Part shown: positions 27,323 to 38,538 of the stretch, in pieces
How the letters are laid out: every line of letters starts with the position of its first letter
Numbering within the stretch: position 1 is the stretch's first letter
Origin: Chrysogorgia sp. JL179-B06
Taxonomy: Eukaryota > Cnidaria > Anthozoa > Scleralcyonacea > Chrysogorgiidae
Assembly (NCBI GenBank): GCA_035772405.1
Contig: JAYKKM010000378.1
Location: forward strand, 2,494,501 to 2,558,500
Reading direction: 5' to 3'
Length of the DNA: 64,000 nucleotides
Position numbers and translations under genes: made by a program
The notes under the pieces: generated by a model
What the model was told of the DNA's origin: nothing
Database searches by the model: none
What the model saw: only the letters and a program-made list of their open reading frames with translations

Positions 27323-27820
27323 TTAAAGGGACACTCCGGCCAAAATACAAATGCAGTTCATATGAAAGATCTTACTGACTTTAGTTGATTTCCAAAGTTT
27401 CAGCATTCCTATCAATTTAGTTAAGAAGATATGGCTAGTTGAAGTTGAAAATTTGAGGAGTTTGACGCCATATTGGTTTTGCGAATATGACGTCATTGAG
27501 TGATTCTTTATCGGCAGTGGAGTTGTTTTGATGGCAATCACATAGTGATAGCTGTTGTGAATACTGTTTGGACGAAAATTAGTCGAAATAAACTATTTAG
27601 TTCCTCATTGAGCTTATTAGGCATAATACAAGATAGCATCACTCAGTGACGTCATATTTGAGAAACAAAATGGCGTCGAAATTGGACAAACTCTCCAACT
27701 TCAACTAGCCATATCTTCTTAACTAAATTGATAGGAATGCTGAAACTTTGGAAATCAACTAAAGTCAGTAAGATCTTTCATATGAACTACATTTGTATTT
27801 TGGCCGGAGTGTCCCTTTAA
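27323..27820. mobile_element. MITE with about 190-bp terminal inverted repeats
   Basis: The ends read TTAAAGGGACACTCCGGCC and its complement. The arms stay about 90% alike as far as TGACGTCAT. The flanks suggest TTAA or TA target use. There is no coding capacity. Confidence 0.85.
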
Positions 27821-27839
27821 TCGTGGAATGTTGTTCTTA

Positions 27840-28400
27840 GCCATGCAATGAATTCGTCCCGTGTCAGAGGGAAACCATTTCCCTTTAAAAATAAGGGGTC
27901 TGGCTTGTTACCGCGACCACACATGCGTGCGAGCGCAAGTGAGATCTACCAACATTGGCAATGCGATAGCAAAAGAACATCGAGGTCAAACGACTGAGAG
28001 CAACACGATGCGCTGGCAAATGGACATCGCGATTTCGCTACTGAGGTCGATAAACTGCGACAGCAAGTGGAATTTGGCGACATTTCGTGGCAATGTGTTA
28101 GCAAATAAATCGAGAATTAGCGACTGAAAGCCACACACGGCGATAGGTAGCGTGATTTAGCGACTGAGCCATACACACTGCGATAGCAAATGAATGTCGA
28201 CTGTGAGCAACAGCTAGCAACTGCAGGCAACACTAGTTGCGATAGCCAAAGAATATAGAATTCGGCGACATTGGCCAAGCGATAGCAAATGAGTGTCGAT
28301 TTAAGTGCAGGAGCGACAGCTATATATAGCGACTGAAGCTAGTATACACTGCGAGATACCGTCGTTATTAAGCTATGATCGAAAGGGAAAGATAGACCCT
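27840..28400. repeat. Degenerate approximately 50-bp tandem repeat
   Basis: GCGATAGCAAATGAATGTCGA and AGCGACTGA motifs recur at roughly 50-bp spacing, heavily diverged. No gene is supported. Confidence 0.5.
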
Positions 28401-28830
28401 AGATGAGCCGCTGCCGATTCGGTTTGCATCTGCTTCCTGTGAATGAGGCCAAAGTGAATAATTTGCATGTTAGGAACCGTGATGTTTTGATTGCCAAGAA
28501 CTCTGACTCTGTTTCTATTTCGTGCGCGAGTACTCGTCTATCACCTCGGGCAGCTTACCGTGTGAAAGCCGACTATAACACCTTCGCATATTCCGGTCAT
28601 CACATACTTACAAATCAAATATTATCTAAAAAAGGTTGGAATGCTGCCGAAATAGCGTGTAAGTTGTCCAACGTTTCGAGCGAGGGACCCTTGTCCGAGA
28701 GTAAAACATAAAGTGAAATAAAAATCGAGTGAGACCTTTATAGAATGGATAATCGCGTATCGATAATCGCGTAAGATAAAAATAAGCCAATCAGGCACGA
28801 GAAACATAATTAGCTTTGGCGCGGTCCGGC
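28401..28830 (-). repeat. Diverged PLE-1-like terminal region (third lineage)
   Basis: The minus strand reproduces the order seen in PLE-1 pseudo-LTRs: GATTGGCT, TATAAAG, then CGGACAA, a GGGTCC-type stem, GCTCGAAACGTTG. The CTGANGA half of the hammerhead core is lost while CGAAACGT is kept. No coding part was found. Confidence 0.45.
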
Positions 28831-29382
28831 TGTGCGAGCAATTGCGTTTCTCGATTGTTGATTTACTAGTGTGTGCGCCAAAGAGTGCGCGGAGAGTGCC
28901 AATTGAGAACTACAAGTAATGTTAGTGTTAAAGTTTTCGGTGTGATTGTTCCGTTGACCGTTTACTGCGTTGATCTAGGTTACTGCGCAAATGGGAGAGG
29001 CGTTCCGGTGACCTTTTTCGTTTGAAGGTTGAACCTGACGTGGAATGTACCTCGACTCGTGATGGTCTCTGATTCGAGTGAAAACCACTGCATCTGTCCA
29101 AGCGTTTTCACCGTCCGATGCAGCATTGGCGACCCTGGGCCGATGCTGGGCCATCGCCCGTAGTTGCGTGAAACCTCGGGGCAAACAGCCTACCTGAATG
29201 TGCGCCGGGAGTTCCTGTTGTATGTCTTGTCGTGGTTGGACCTCCTTTGTGAGTTGTCCTTGCTTGGTTGTGACTCGGTTCTCCTTGCTGTTCCAATTGG
29301 GCAACTTGGATGAGACTGAGGATGGTGGCGCAGTGGTGCACTGACTTTTCCGAACGTCTGAACCATGGGAATTCATACGGAA
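28831..29382. other. Unassigned, relatively GC-richer spacer
   Basis: The minus frame at 28975-29376 (133 aa, rich in Q, T and R) has no recognised domain and no splice or repeat support, so it is not called as a gene. Confidence 0.45.
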
Positions 29383-29560
29383 TTTGCGATTTCGTGGAGC
29401 TCTTGATAATGCGTGACACCGCTATTCAAGCAAGTGCGCTAATGGAGTGCGCAACAGTTCGTGCCAGTCTCCAGGCCTACTCCTCTCACCACGTGCTTGC
29501 CTCGATCGTATGCGGCGCGCGGTTACCTAGCTGTTAACCTTGGTTATTGCATAACCTCAC
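29383..29560 (+). repeat. Block X, second copy
   Basis: Nearly identical to 24716-24892 (GAGCTCTTGATAATGCGTGA ... TTGCATAACCTCAC). It directly abuts PLE-2-like 3' sequence. Confidence 0.8.
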
Positions 29561-29900
29561 AAAAAAAAACAACTTGTTATGCAGCCAATAACCAGCCATA
29601 TTTCAACATATCTAATCAGCTAGTAATTATTCATAACCCTGTAAACCTAAACCACATATTATTGTTATGATGTCACCCGTATAATGGTTCAAACTAAGAC
29701 CTATACAATTTCAAGTTACCAAGGCATCAACATCAGACGCGATAATCACCCGATGAGTGTAGTAAGTTCCGCTTACCATAACGAAACAAATTTGTCGTGA
29801 TTAAAGAAGTTTGTCCTTTTGTCTTAATATTCCGCTGTACCTCGGTATTGAGCACTCTACTTATATGTTTTCGAACTTGCTACTTATCTATAAGTATACT
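29561..29900 (+). repeat. PLE-2-type 3' region and terminal unit (type 4), plus strand
   Basis: 29565-29742 matches the 3' region of the 22.1-kb PLE-2 arm. A hammerhead-like segment and the tail TACCTCGGTATTGAGCACTC follow, as in the 15.4-kb unit. Confidence 0.7.
29743..29806 (+). ncRNA. Hammerhead with one core substitution
   Basis: Helix I TAATCAC / GTGATTA (perfect, restoring the G-U seen at 22.1 kb), GAAA (29783-29786) and stem II are kept. The first core segment reads CCGATGA instead of CTGATGA, an inactivating-type change. Confidence 0.7.
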
Positions 29901-30265
29901 ATTGAGTGTAGCTCGGTACAATCTAGATATGGCATGAGAACTATTTATACCCAAGCGATTGCCGGTGACAACTGCTTATCGAACAATAGAAGTCATCTGC
30001 ATATCCAGAGAGTATGAAGGGCCAGAGTGCTCAAACTACCACAAGGGTAGTGGGCGTTCACAGACACGAGTTTCGCTGTACTACAGCTCATCAGTGTAGC
30101 TTGGAACAATCTGGAGTCTGGCTGGATACTTATACACTTGAGATCATCATTGACAACCGCTTGTGGGACAGCACCGGCGATCAGAACATCCAGATAGAGT
30201 GAAGTGTGCATGGGGCCAGAGTGCTCAAACTGCACCACAAGGGTAGTAAGCGTTGCATTTATCAC
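29901..30265 (-). repeat. Two tandem PLE terminal units (type 5) with hammerhead
   Basis: The motif GGCCAGAGTGCTCAAACT, ACCACAAGGGTAGT occurs at 30021 and 30214. Between them lies the ribozyme at 30060-30105. Confidence 0.6.
30060..30105 (-). ncRNA. Compact hammerhead motif
   Basis: The minus strand reads TACA, CTGATGA (30088-30094), a perfect 5-bp stem II GCTGT-AGT-ACAGC, GAAA (30071-30074), AC...GT and C|TGTG, with helix I TACA/TGTG. Helix III is only 2 bp. Confidence 0.65.
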
Positions 30266-30724
30266 TAAAGGACATCCACGCTACTTTGGTAAATTATTCG
30301 TCATGATTATGCTCGTGTTTCCGTAGTAATCGTTGTGGGCGTCTGATTGGTTGGTATTGATTTCCGGTTGTGTCAAGTTCTTCATTCTGTTTGTGTTTTT
30401 TTTGCGGGTAAAATTAGAATGGTGGGTGTGTTTATCTCCATGGTTCTGTGTGTGCTTGTCTTTTTCGTTGTGTTACATGCAGTTGAAGATAGATGGTAGG
30501 TATTTCAATGTGTCAGTTAAAGGTGGATCTCTCTACGCTGCGCCAGGCCTCTTTAAATTCTTGTGCATGTCTTGAAGTGGCTTGGTCTAACACAGTTGTG
30601 TTAGCGCAGTTAAATTTTATGTCCATTGTCATTGGTTGTGGGCTGCTGCTAGCGATCGATGATCATGGCGGTTGAATGTTTTGAATTCGGGATTCTTATA
30701 AAACATCAGTTGAAAATGTCTTCA
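30266..30724. other. Unassigned spacer
   Basis: T- and G-rich sequence with no supportable gene or repeat. Confidence 0.5.
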
Positions 30725-31263
30725 TTAAAGGGAAATGGCAATAAAAAAATTTGTTGTCTCATTTGAAAGAACATTTAAAATAATATATGAAGACCTTTTA
30801 AAATTTCCCCGTAACTTCCTTAATTTTTGAAATATCTTGTGAACAAAAATATCTACAATCCGCCATCTTGTTTTATAATTAGATCCTAATTAAGTGACGT
30901 CAAAACCTGGGTAAACATTCTAAAAGTTGTAAATAATTGCCCAAATATCAGTGGAATGCGTTCAAATAGATTGCTAGTTCACTTAAAAGTATACAACACC
31001 CAAAACAACTACGATTTAGCATCTATAATGACTCGATAATTGCTTGATATAAAAAACATTTCTACCCTGGTTGTGACGTCACGCATATCCAAGGATGGTT
31101 ATGCATATCCAAGATGGCGGAATGTTCAATGTTCTTTGTTAAAAAGAAGTGAAATATTTACAGAACCAAGAACGATATGGAAAATCTGTAAAAGGTCTTC
31201 ATATATCATTTTTAATGTTCTTTCAAATGAGACAAAAAAATTTTTATTGCCATTTCGCTTTAA
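30725..31263. mobile_element. MITE with about 75-bp terminal inverted repeats
   Basis: The ends read TTAAAGGGAAATGGCAATAA and, inverted, TTAAAGCGAAATGGCAATAA. The arms continue as TCTCATTTGAAAGAACATT and ATATGAAGACCTTTT. The interior contains TGACGTCA-type sites. Non-coding. Confidence 0.85.
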
Positions 31264-31849
31264 AGGGTTTGGGCTAAAAGGGATGACTCAAAAGGACCTT
31301 TCTGTTTTTGTCTGGTCTTTATTTTTCGTTAGGTTAAGGCTAGCTATGATTAGCATTAGTTGTAATGCACTAGTCAATTGAAACTACTGACCCCCGCCAG
31401 ACTATGCGAGGATAATTTGAACATTTCACAAGTGTTAAAAACCCGGCTCAAAAACTACCGTTCAGTTGTTAAAATACCCAACTAACCGTGCATAAAGATT
31501 TAGTTTTCCCTGATTTTCAAAGTTTTCAATAAGTTTTCAATAAGAAAACATTTATAAGTTTAATATTCTTACAACAAAAAGAACACAAAAATAGGTACGC
31601 GATTGCGTACATGTGTCTACTGGCTTGTTGATCACTGTGGGATGAGGTAGTTAACACGCATTGACATTATATTATAACATTTATATTACGATGTTATAAT
31701 TTTAGAGAATAATACACTATAAAGATTGCATGTTGAGATTGTTTGCAATAATAGGCCTAGGTGGTTGTAGGTTGCTGTTGCAATGGATGAAGTTTTTTTA
31801 TTATTTTTTTTATTTATTACACTTTCACCTAATTAATACAAGGTGCGGG
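31264..31849. other. Unassigned spacer
   Basis: Nothing recognisable; AT-rich with short direct repeats (AGTTTTCAATAAG). Confidence 0.5.
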
Positions 31850-34700
31850 ACAGTACAACAGAGCTAGGCTCCAAATTAAGTACGCCCTTTAAATGATAAA
31901 TTAACATAAATTATCATGAATTTAAATTACAATAGATACATGTACATTGTACAGTAACTGCAGTACATAGAGTGTATACATAAAAGGTATAGAAGGAAGT
32001 TTAAATATGTACATAATTATATCAAAGCAATATAGTAAGAAAGGGTTAGAAGAGAGCACGTTACGTGAAGCGTGACATTTTAAGCAAGTAGACTTCCAAG
32101 TGCAATAGTTATCTACGTCGTAATTATTATTTAGAGCATTAGTATAGTGATTATAAAGTTGACTTTTAAAATATTTAACTGAATTAGAATTTCGTATTAA
32201 GCTTGGTAGATTATTCCATAGTTTAGGTAAACGGTTAAAGTAACTAGTTTGAAAGAGTTTTGTACGACACTTAGGAACTAACACATCTAATACAGAACTA
32301 TTTCTGGTGATTCTTACTGGAATTTAGGTTCTACAAATCTGTTCATAGAAATATTGTAGTGACCAGTACGACATTTAAAATAAAAAACAAGATCATTTAG
32401 TTCGTGTCGGTATGATAAAGGCAATAAGTGCAGTTTTCTCAGACGCTCATTATACGATAAATTGTCCTGCCAGTTTAACCTTAGAACATATTTGGTGGCC
32501 CTCCGTTGTAGTCTTTCTACCTTACTAATTTTTCCTATTGTCTGGGGTGCCCAGACCTCACTTGCATAATAAAGGTAATGACGCACTAGCGCAAGATAGA
32601 GTAGTTTCTTGGTGTGGCAATCAAAGCCTTTGCATCCGTGTCCTCCGCAGAAAACCCAACATTTTGTAGCCTTTGGCTAGAACACTGTCAATATGCGCGT
32701 CCCATTTAAAGTTCTTTGTAACTGTAACTCCCAGGTCTTTTTGGGGTTACAGCATGAACCAGCAAAGTTTGACCGATCTTATAGTCAAATTGAATTGGAT
32801 TTTTTTTTACGTGAAATTGTAAGGACTTTACACTTGGAGTTATTGAAGTGTATCCGCCAATCCTGGCTCCAACGCTGAAGACTGTCAAGGTCATTTTGAA
32901 GTGAGTGGCAGTCACGGGTGTTCCTAATTACATTACAACACTTCGAGTCGTCAGCGAACAGTGCAATCGAGTTGTTGATCGAGGTTGGAGATCGTTGATG
33001 TAGACGAGGAACAGCAAAGGGCCCAGAATGCTGCCCTGAGGCACTCCGGAAGTTACAGGTAGACTGCTGGATACACTTCCCTGTATGATGCAGCGTTGGT
33101 GACGATTGTTTAAGTAGTTTCTTAAGCCATCAGGCCTTAAAATATCGGTCGGTCACGGACATTGTCCGACCCATTCGTGAAATTGTCCGACGTAGGGAGA
33201 AAACCGCCGTACATTCTGTCCGACCCAAGTGAAGTTGAGATCAATAGTTTGTCCGACCCATAGTGTATTGGTGTCCGACCCATAGTGTATTGGTGTCCGA
33301 CCGAACTGTAACATTGTCCGACGAATTACAGAGTTTCAGCGGTAAAAGATCACGCAAAGAATAACAGTGGCGATCCACAACATCGCTTATATAGTTATTA
33401 TCTGAAAGCCAATGGAGTAGAAATAGAACAGCGCGCAAAGAAATTAGCAAAAACCTTCGACAAAGCGAACGCTGATGTAGTGTCCGGGCTGCTACATCAC
33501 AATCAAATGGATCCATCCACGTTGAATAAAACTAAGTTTAAGACAGCATATTTCGTGGTCAAGAATGAACTACACATCACTACATGCAAAGATTTAAATT
33601 TCTAAGCCAAACTGAACTCAAAGTCATCGGACATCATCAGATATTTTGTCCGACCCAAACTCAAAGTCATCGGACATTTTGTCAGACGGCTCTGCAAAAG
33701 ATATTTTAAGGCCTGAGTGATCGCAGAAGGAGGTCACCAATACCATAATGAGATAACTTGAAGAGAAGCCGTTGGTGGGACACACTGTCAAACGCTTTTG
33801 CCAGGTCTAAATAAACAACATCGGTTTTCAGGCCCTTATCTAGGCTCTTACCCACAGTGTGATAGAATGACAAAAGCTGTGTGACGGTGGAGCGTCCTTT
33901 GAGGAAACCATGTTGAGCGTTAATTGTCAAAGAAGGTATTTAGGTGGAATATCATGTGGTTAAAGATGCAACGCTCCAGGACCTTTGAGATAACACAGAG
34001 TAGAGATATGGGACGATAGTTGGTGACATCTTCCTTCTTACCCTTCTTGAACACGGGGACCACTAAGAAGCTTTTCGAATCACTAGGGAGTTCACCGGAC
34101 GCAAGCGATAAAATGACGAGATGGCAAACAGAAGGAGAAAGTTCACTAGAACATTCTTTTAGGATAAATGTTGGTACGCCGTCCGGTCCAGGTGCCTTGT
34201 GTGGGTCCAGATTAGACAAGACGGCCATCACTTCTTCAACAGAAAGTTCAATGTTGTCCAGATGATCATGGTGACTGTCGCTGTTGCAGTTGATTATGGG
34301 TGCAGATGTAGAGTCGTCTTGGACTAAATGTTGAAAAAAAGAACTTGTTGAACGCTTCTGCTTTAACCAATGTTAGAGCTGATTGATTGGTTATTGTAGG
34401 TGACTGTAGCAGGAACGGAGTTAGATTTTGTTTTTGCGCGAAAGTATCTCAAGAAGCCTTTAGGATTTTCCTTGATAGTTTTGCCAAGAGACTCAGTGTG
34501 TTCTTGAAATTTCTTATTAATCAAGTTTTTGGATTCTCTTCTCAGCTCCCTGTATTTCTCATGATGGATAATACTGTTAGATTTTTTGAATGCCCGCCTT
34601 GCCGTTTCCTTTCTTTTCAGTAAGTGTATTACATCTGCATCAAACCAAGGAGGAATGTTCGAGTCCTTAATTTGACACTTTGGCACGTTGGTGTTGATTA
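31850..34700 (-). pseudogene. Jockey-superfamily (CR1/L2-like) LINE, decayed
   Basis: Minus-strand reverse transcriptase of a non-LTR retrotransposon, in several frames. Reading 5' to 3': a pre-RT basic region (PPWFDADVIHLLKRK), HKAPGPDGVPTFILK, VVPVFKKGKKEDVTNYRPIS, QHGFLKGRSTVTQLL, VYLDLAKAFDSVSH (motif A), then after an insertion [26 protein letters not shown] (motif B) and FADD (motif C, shifted one frame). The C-terminal region follows with ASEVWAPQTIGKI and WNNLPSLIRNSNSVKYFKS. The endonuclease domain is missing, so this is 5'-truncated. At least two frameshifts and the 33130-33716 insertion disable it. Confidence 0.85.
33130..33716 (+). mobile_element. DNA element inserted in the LINE, hAT-type remnant
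   Basis: Perfect 17-bp terminal inverted repeats TCAGGCCTTAAAATATC lie between LINE codons for LLLR and L(K)NYLNNRHQ. The subterminal part repeats TGTCCGACC about ten times. Inside, a short stretch reads AKTFDKANADVVSGLLHH and FKTAYFVVKNELHITTCKDL, resembling the N-terminal region of KIAA1586-like hAT transposases. I could not settle the target duplication. Confidence 0.7.
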
Positions 34701-35203
34701 TATCAAGTTTGTTGGAGGTTTATAACTAAAAACACAAAACTAAATATAAAATTAATATGTTATCAGCAATAACGCCTTGCCCGCCTGTTTTATCCCTAGA
34801 TTTTCATCCTCACCACTGTGGGATTATCTTGCCAATCAGCCTCTTCTGCCTCGCTCGGGGGGTGGGGGTGAAAACGCGCGGGGGGGGGGGGACTGGGGAG
34901 GGGAAGAGCCTGCACGAAGTGCACTGGTTTGTCGTATTTACTTTGTTAGATAATACGAGAGAAATACGGGTTAACTGAACAATGAAAAGTAAACGAGAAT
35001 TACAAATGATGTTACAAAATAATATTAACAGTAAAATATTTAATACCATACATATCCCTGGAGTGCGAATCAAATATTTTAAAATTCAGATTCTTTTAAA
35101 ATTGCCACTGTATCGCAACCAATAGTAAGTAGAGCATAATTATAATTTAATTGAGAAAACTTTATTTAACTTTTTACTTTATTTTTTACTTTATTTTTTT
35201 TTA
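34701..35203. other. Spacer with G-run
   Basis: It includes GCAATAACGCCTTGCCCGCC, related to the repeat starts at 44.5, 47.5 and 62.15 kb, and a run of about 14 G at 34879. No gene. Confidence 0.5.
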
Positions 35204-35845
35204 TTAATAAATTTTATTTATTTTGTTAAATGCATTTTCCAGAGTAAAAAATGGTTCATTATTACATGTCATGAAGACATCACCAGCAAATGACTCACTG
35301 TATTCTAAATTGTAAATTGTATCTTCAACTTCAAACATTTCTAGAACATATGTCAACAATGGCAAATTTGTATTGACTGAATTACTAATACAGCTATAAA
35401 GTCTATTTCCATTTATTAATATGGTATTCAAATAAGAGGAATCCCAAGTGGTAATGCTTTTTTGTTGATTATTTATTATTGCCATTAAAGACATTGCTAT
35501 ACATTGTTTTCCGGCATTTAATCCAAATCTATAGCTTCCTTGGCTAAAGTCAGCACATATAGTTTTATTTGCACCAATGATGTCATCATTTGATAGTCTT
35601 AATAGCATTGGTACATACACATGTTGGTAACACAGCATTTTAACTAACCAATCTACAGTTTCATTTGAACTTTTATATTGCTCGGTTAAATGTTTGAAAG
35701 TTGGCAAATAAAAGACATTCATGTAAAATAATATCAGCATTGTATTCCACAATTCACCTTTCATGCAACAAGAATTTTCTTTCTGTTTAAGAAAATTAAC
35801 ATGTGAACCGCCTCTTGATCGATATTGTTCAATAGTAACCCCCAT
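35204..35845 (-). pseudogene. Papain-like cysteine protease domain, C-terminally truncated (mobile-element type)
   Basis: One 213-aa frame begins MGVTIEQYRSRGG. Around residues 96-115 it has FSQGSYRFGLNAGKQCIAM, the Q...C box of a papain-fold protease similar to the large-tegument-type deubiquitinases. It then has ITTWDSSYLNTILINGN and NLEYSESFAGDVFMT. Proteins of this kind recur in invertebrate and fish mobile elements, often beside PIF1/Helitron-type helicases; that link is from general knowledge. The frame stops at NAFNKINKIY in an AT-rich run, before the region expected to carry the catalytic histidine. It is probably a 3'-truncated copy. No helicase neighbour is visible. Confidence 0.6.
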
Positions 35846-36480
35846 ATGTTAAATATTTCAATAGTTCTCTAAAACGCCTGCAGAGGAGGTAGGCAAAAGT
35901 CAATGTATTTTGTGGCTACTATAGCAATAGTCAAGGTAGAATTTTGTGACTACTATAGCAATAATCAAAGTAGTTTTTGTGGCTACTATAGCACTGATAG
36001 CCAAGGTAGAATTTTGTGACTACTATAGCAATAGTCAATAGTATATCGAGCACAATTACTCGTATTTCAATTGAGCGTGAACTGTGCTACAATTAACTAG
36101 TACAGGTACGATATATATCTCACAAATATACAGCACGTTGTCACCTACATGAACCGTGCTATAGCAATAGTCAATAGTATATCGAGCACAATCACTCGTA
36201 TTTCAATTGAGCGTGAACTGTGCTACAACTAGTGCAGGTACGATATATATCTCACAAATATACAGCACGTTGTCACCTGAACCGTGCAATAGCAATAGTC
36301 AATAGTATATCGAGCACAATCACTCGTATTTCAATTGAGCGTGAACTGTGCTACTACTAGTACAGGTACGATATATATCTCACACATATACAGCACGTTG
36401 TCACCTGAACCGTGTGCTGTAAACCTGAACCGTGTCACAAATAATACTACAGCACGTTGTCACCTGAACCGTGTGCTGTA
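35846..36480. repeat. Two tandem repeat arrays (about 43 bp and about 130 bp)
   Basis: 35890-36035: four units around GTGRCTACTATAGCAATAGTC. 36036-36415: three units starting CAATAGTATATCGAGCACAA at 36036, 36172 and 36300, then a partial fourth around ACAGCACGTTGTCACCTGAA. Confidence 0.85.
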
Positions 36481-37380
36481 AAAAATACAATTACTTACCC
36501 TGAATGTCGAAAAACCGCAAAGAATCCTTATATTTTCAACAAATTCAGGGAGTAAAATCCCAACTCGCTATTACGATGAATAATAACTCGCTATTACGAT
36601 GAATAATCTATCCGTAAACATCCGCCAATCTCCGTAACAGCTTCGTGTCATGTGACGGTATTATTTACTTACCCTGAATGTCGAAAAACCGCAAAGAATC
36701 ATAATATTTTAGGGCGCGAAATAACTGCTAGCTGGTCGCCGGTCAAGATGACCGGCCAAGTCAATTTTAGCTCGGACATGCCGCTTTTATGACCGGCTAA
36801 ATTATTCAGCTAAGCCTGAAAAAAAGCCTTAATTCCGTAATCGCCATCGGTAAACTCCTTCACGTAAATTGATTGATATAGTAAAAGAAACATAACATAA
36901 CAGTGCTGGTTTTGACAGTTGCAGACGCCTCGCAATTGGATTTATTTCCACTTCGTCTTTTGAGAAATTAGTTTGTTCTTTGCTTAATGTCATAATGTGA
37001 CTGGTCAAAAATGACCGGCAAGGCGAGAATTTGACCGGACAGCGCCTCGATTTGGCCGGACATTGTCCGTTGTCCGGCCGTTATTTCGCGCCCTGTATTT
37101 TCAACAAATTCACGGAGTAAATTCAACAAATTCACGGAGTAAATTCAACAAATTCACGGAGTAAATCCTTATCCTTATATTTCCAACAAATTCACAGAGT
37201 AAAATCTCAATTCGTATGAATGATGAATTTAGAATCCCTGTCGCATCATCGCACGTGGTCTATCCGTAAACGTGCGCCAAATCTCCGTAACAGCTTCGTT
37301 TCACGTGACGGTATGACCACCCCAAGAAAGGTCACGTGACGGTATGACCACCCCAAGAGAGTAAGAAAGTAAGAAAGAAA
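36481..37380. repeat. Local duplication region with MITE insertion
   Basis: TACCCTGAATGTCGAAAAAC occurs at 36497 and 36669. AACAAATTCACGGAGTAAA repeats near 37105-37165, and CGTGACGGTATGACCACCCC is duplicated at 37303 and 37333. No gene. Confidence 0.7.
36711..37095. mobile_element. hAT-like MITE with GACCGG subterminal motifs
   Basis: Terminal inverted repeats AGGGCGCGAAATAAC. TGACCGGYCA-like motifs repeat at both ends. TATTTT flanks both sides. A paralogous empty site (AGAATCCTTATATTTTCAAC) lies at 36521-36540. Confidence 0.8.
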
Positions 37381-37850
37381 GTGCTAAACCCAGCCGATGA
37401 CATAGTGTACTGGATATATCCCAGTAGACACAAAAATGATAAGGCTTTCTATTTGTTTTGCTCATTTTGTCTTTTAATAACTGTTCTTTCAAAACTGATT
37501 TTTTTGCGCATAGGCTTGCACTTCGGGCATAACCACGAACCCTTTGGTGGATCTTTCAAAATGACACATCGAATATGAAACCAACAATACTTGTCTAATT
37601 GTAAAAAGCACAACAAAAGTTTGAATTTAATGGTAGGATTTTCTTTTTCGTCGACTTTTTTGTCTGAAGCGTCTGATCATGCTAAATCGATTAGTTTCCC
37701 AGTCTCCACGAGTGTTAAATCCCGGCTACACCATCCCCGCTTCTTCATGTCAGTGGTCAGTGTTAAAATCCCGGCTACCAAAGATAAAACTACGCATAGT
37801 CCCAGGGGTTGGGGGTCCGGGGTTTCAATTGACTAGTACATATTAAAAAA
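37381..37850. other. Unassigned spacer
   Basis: No gene, RNA or repeat that I can support, apart from two CCCGGCTACCA-like 12-mers. Confidence 0.5.
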
Positions 37851-38538
37851 CAGGGCTTGAAATTTGCGGTATCCCGATATCCACGGGATACTAGATTTTG
37901 ATTTTGGATACTAAATATCATAGTTTAGTATCCCGACGGAATACCATGAAAATTTCATGCTAATGCTAGCATTTATCTGGCAACAGTTTGCATTATGTAC
38001 AACAAATGTGTTCGCTTCGATGGGCAGATTTTTCATCTTGCGTCCACCCATTTACTGGCAAATCTCTTGTTAAGCTTGTCTGATTACGCAAAAAATGTTA
38101 AAATATGTAACGATAAATCCCGTTGAAATACCGCAAGAAATAGTAATAGACGATGGAGAAGTGATCAGCAGCATGTAAGAAAAGCGAGAGAAAAGAAATG
38201 CCGAAGTAAAAAAGCGATCTCGAAAGTTTAGCCAAAGCTGGAAGAAATATTTTCCGTGGGTGACAATTGAAGATTATGGCAAACCTAAGTTTTTGTGATA
38301 AGGATTCCAAGTTCGTAAAGTGCCTGTACGAATTTTGATATAAAGGCATTACAAACTCACCATAAAAGTCAAGGGCGCAAAAGATGTGCAGAGCGTCAAA
38401 AAGACATGGCAGCACCAGGGACTAATCCTGCAGAAAAAGCCTTACAAATGAACGAAAAGCACTTTGAAAAACTGAGAATTTTATTCCGAGTAGCGCATTC
38501 TATTGCTAAGAAAGGTTGACCCATCAATGACTACCCAT

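Noticed and set aside
28975..29376. 133-aa minus frame
   Set aside because: No recognised domain, no repeat or splice support, and an overlapping rival frame in another phase.
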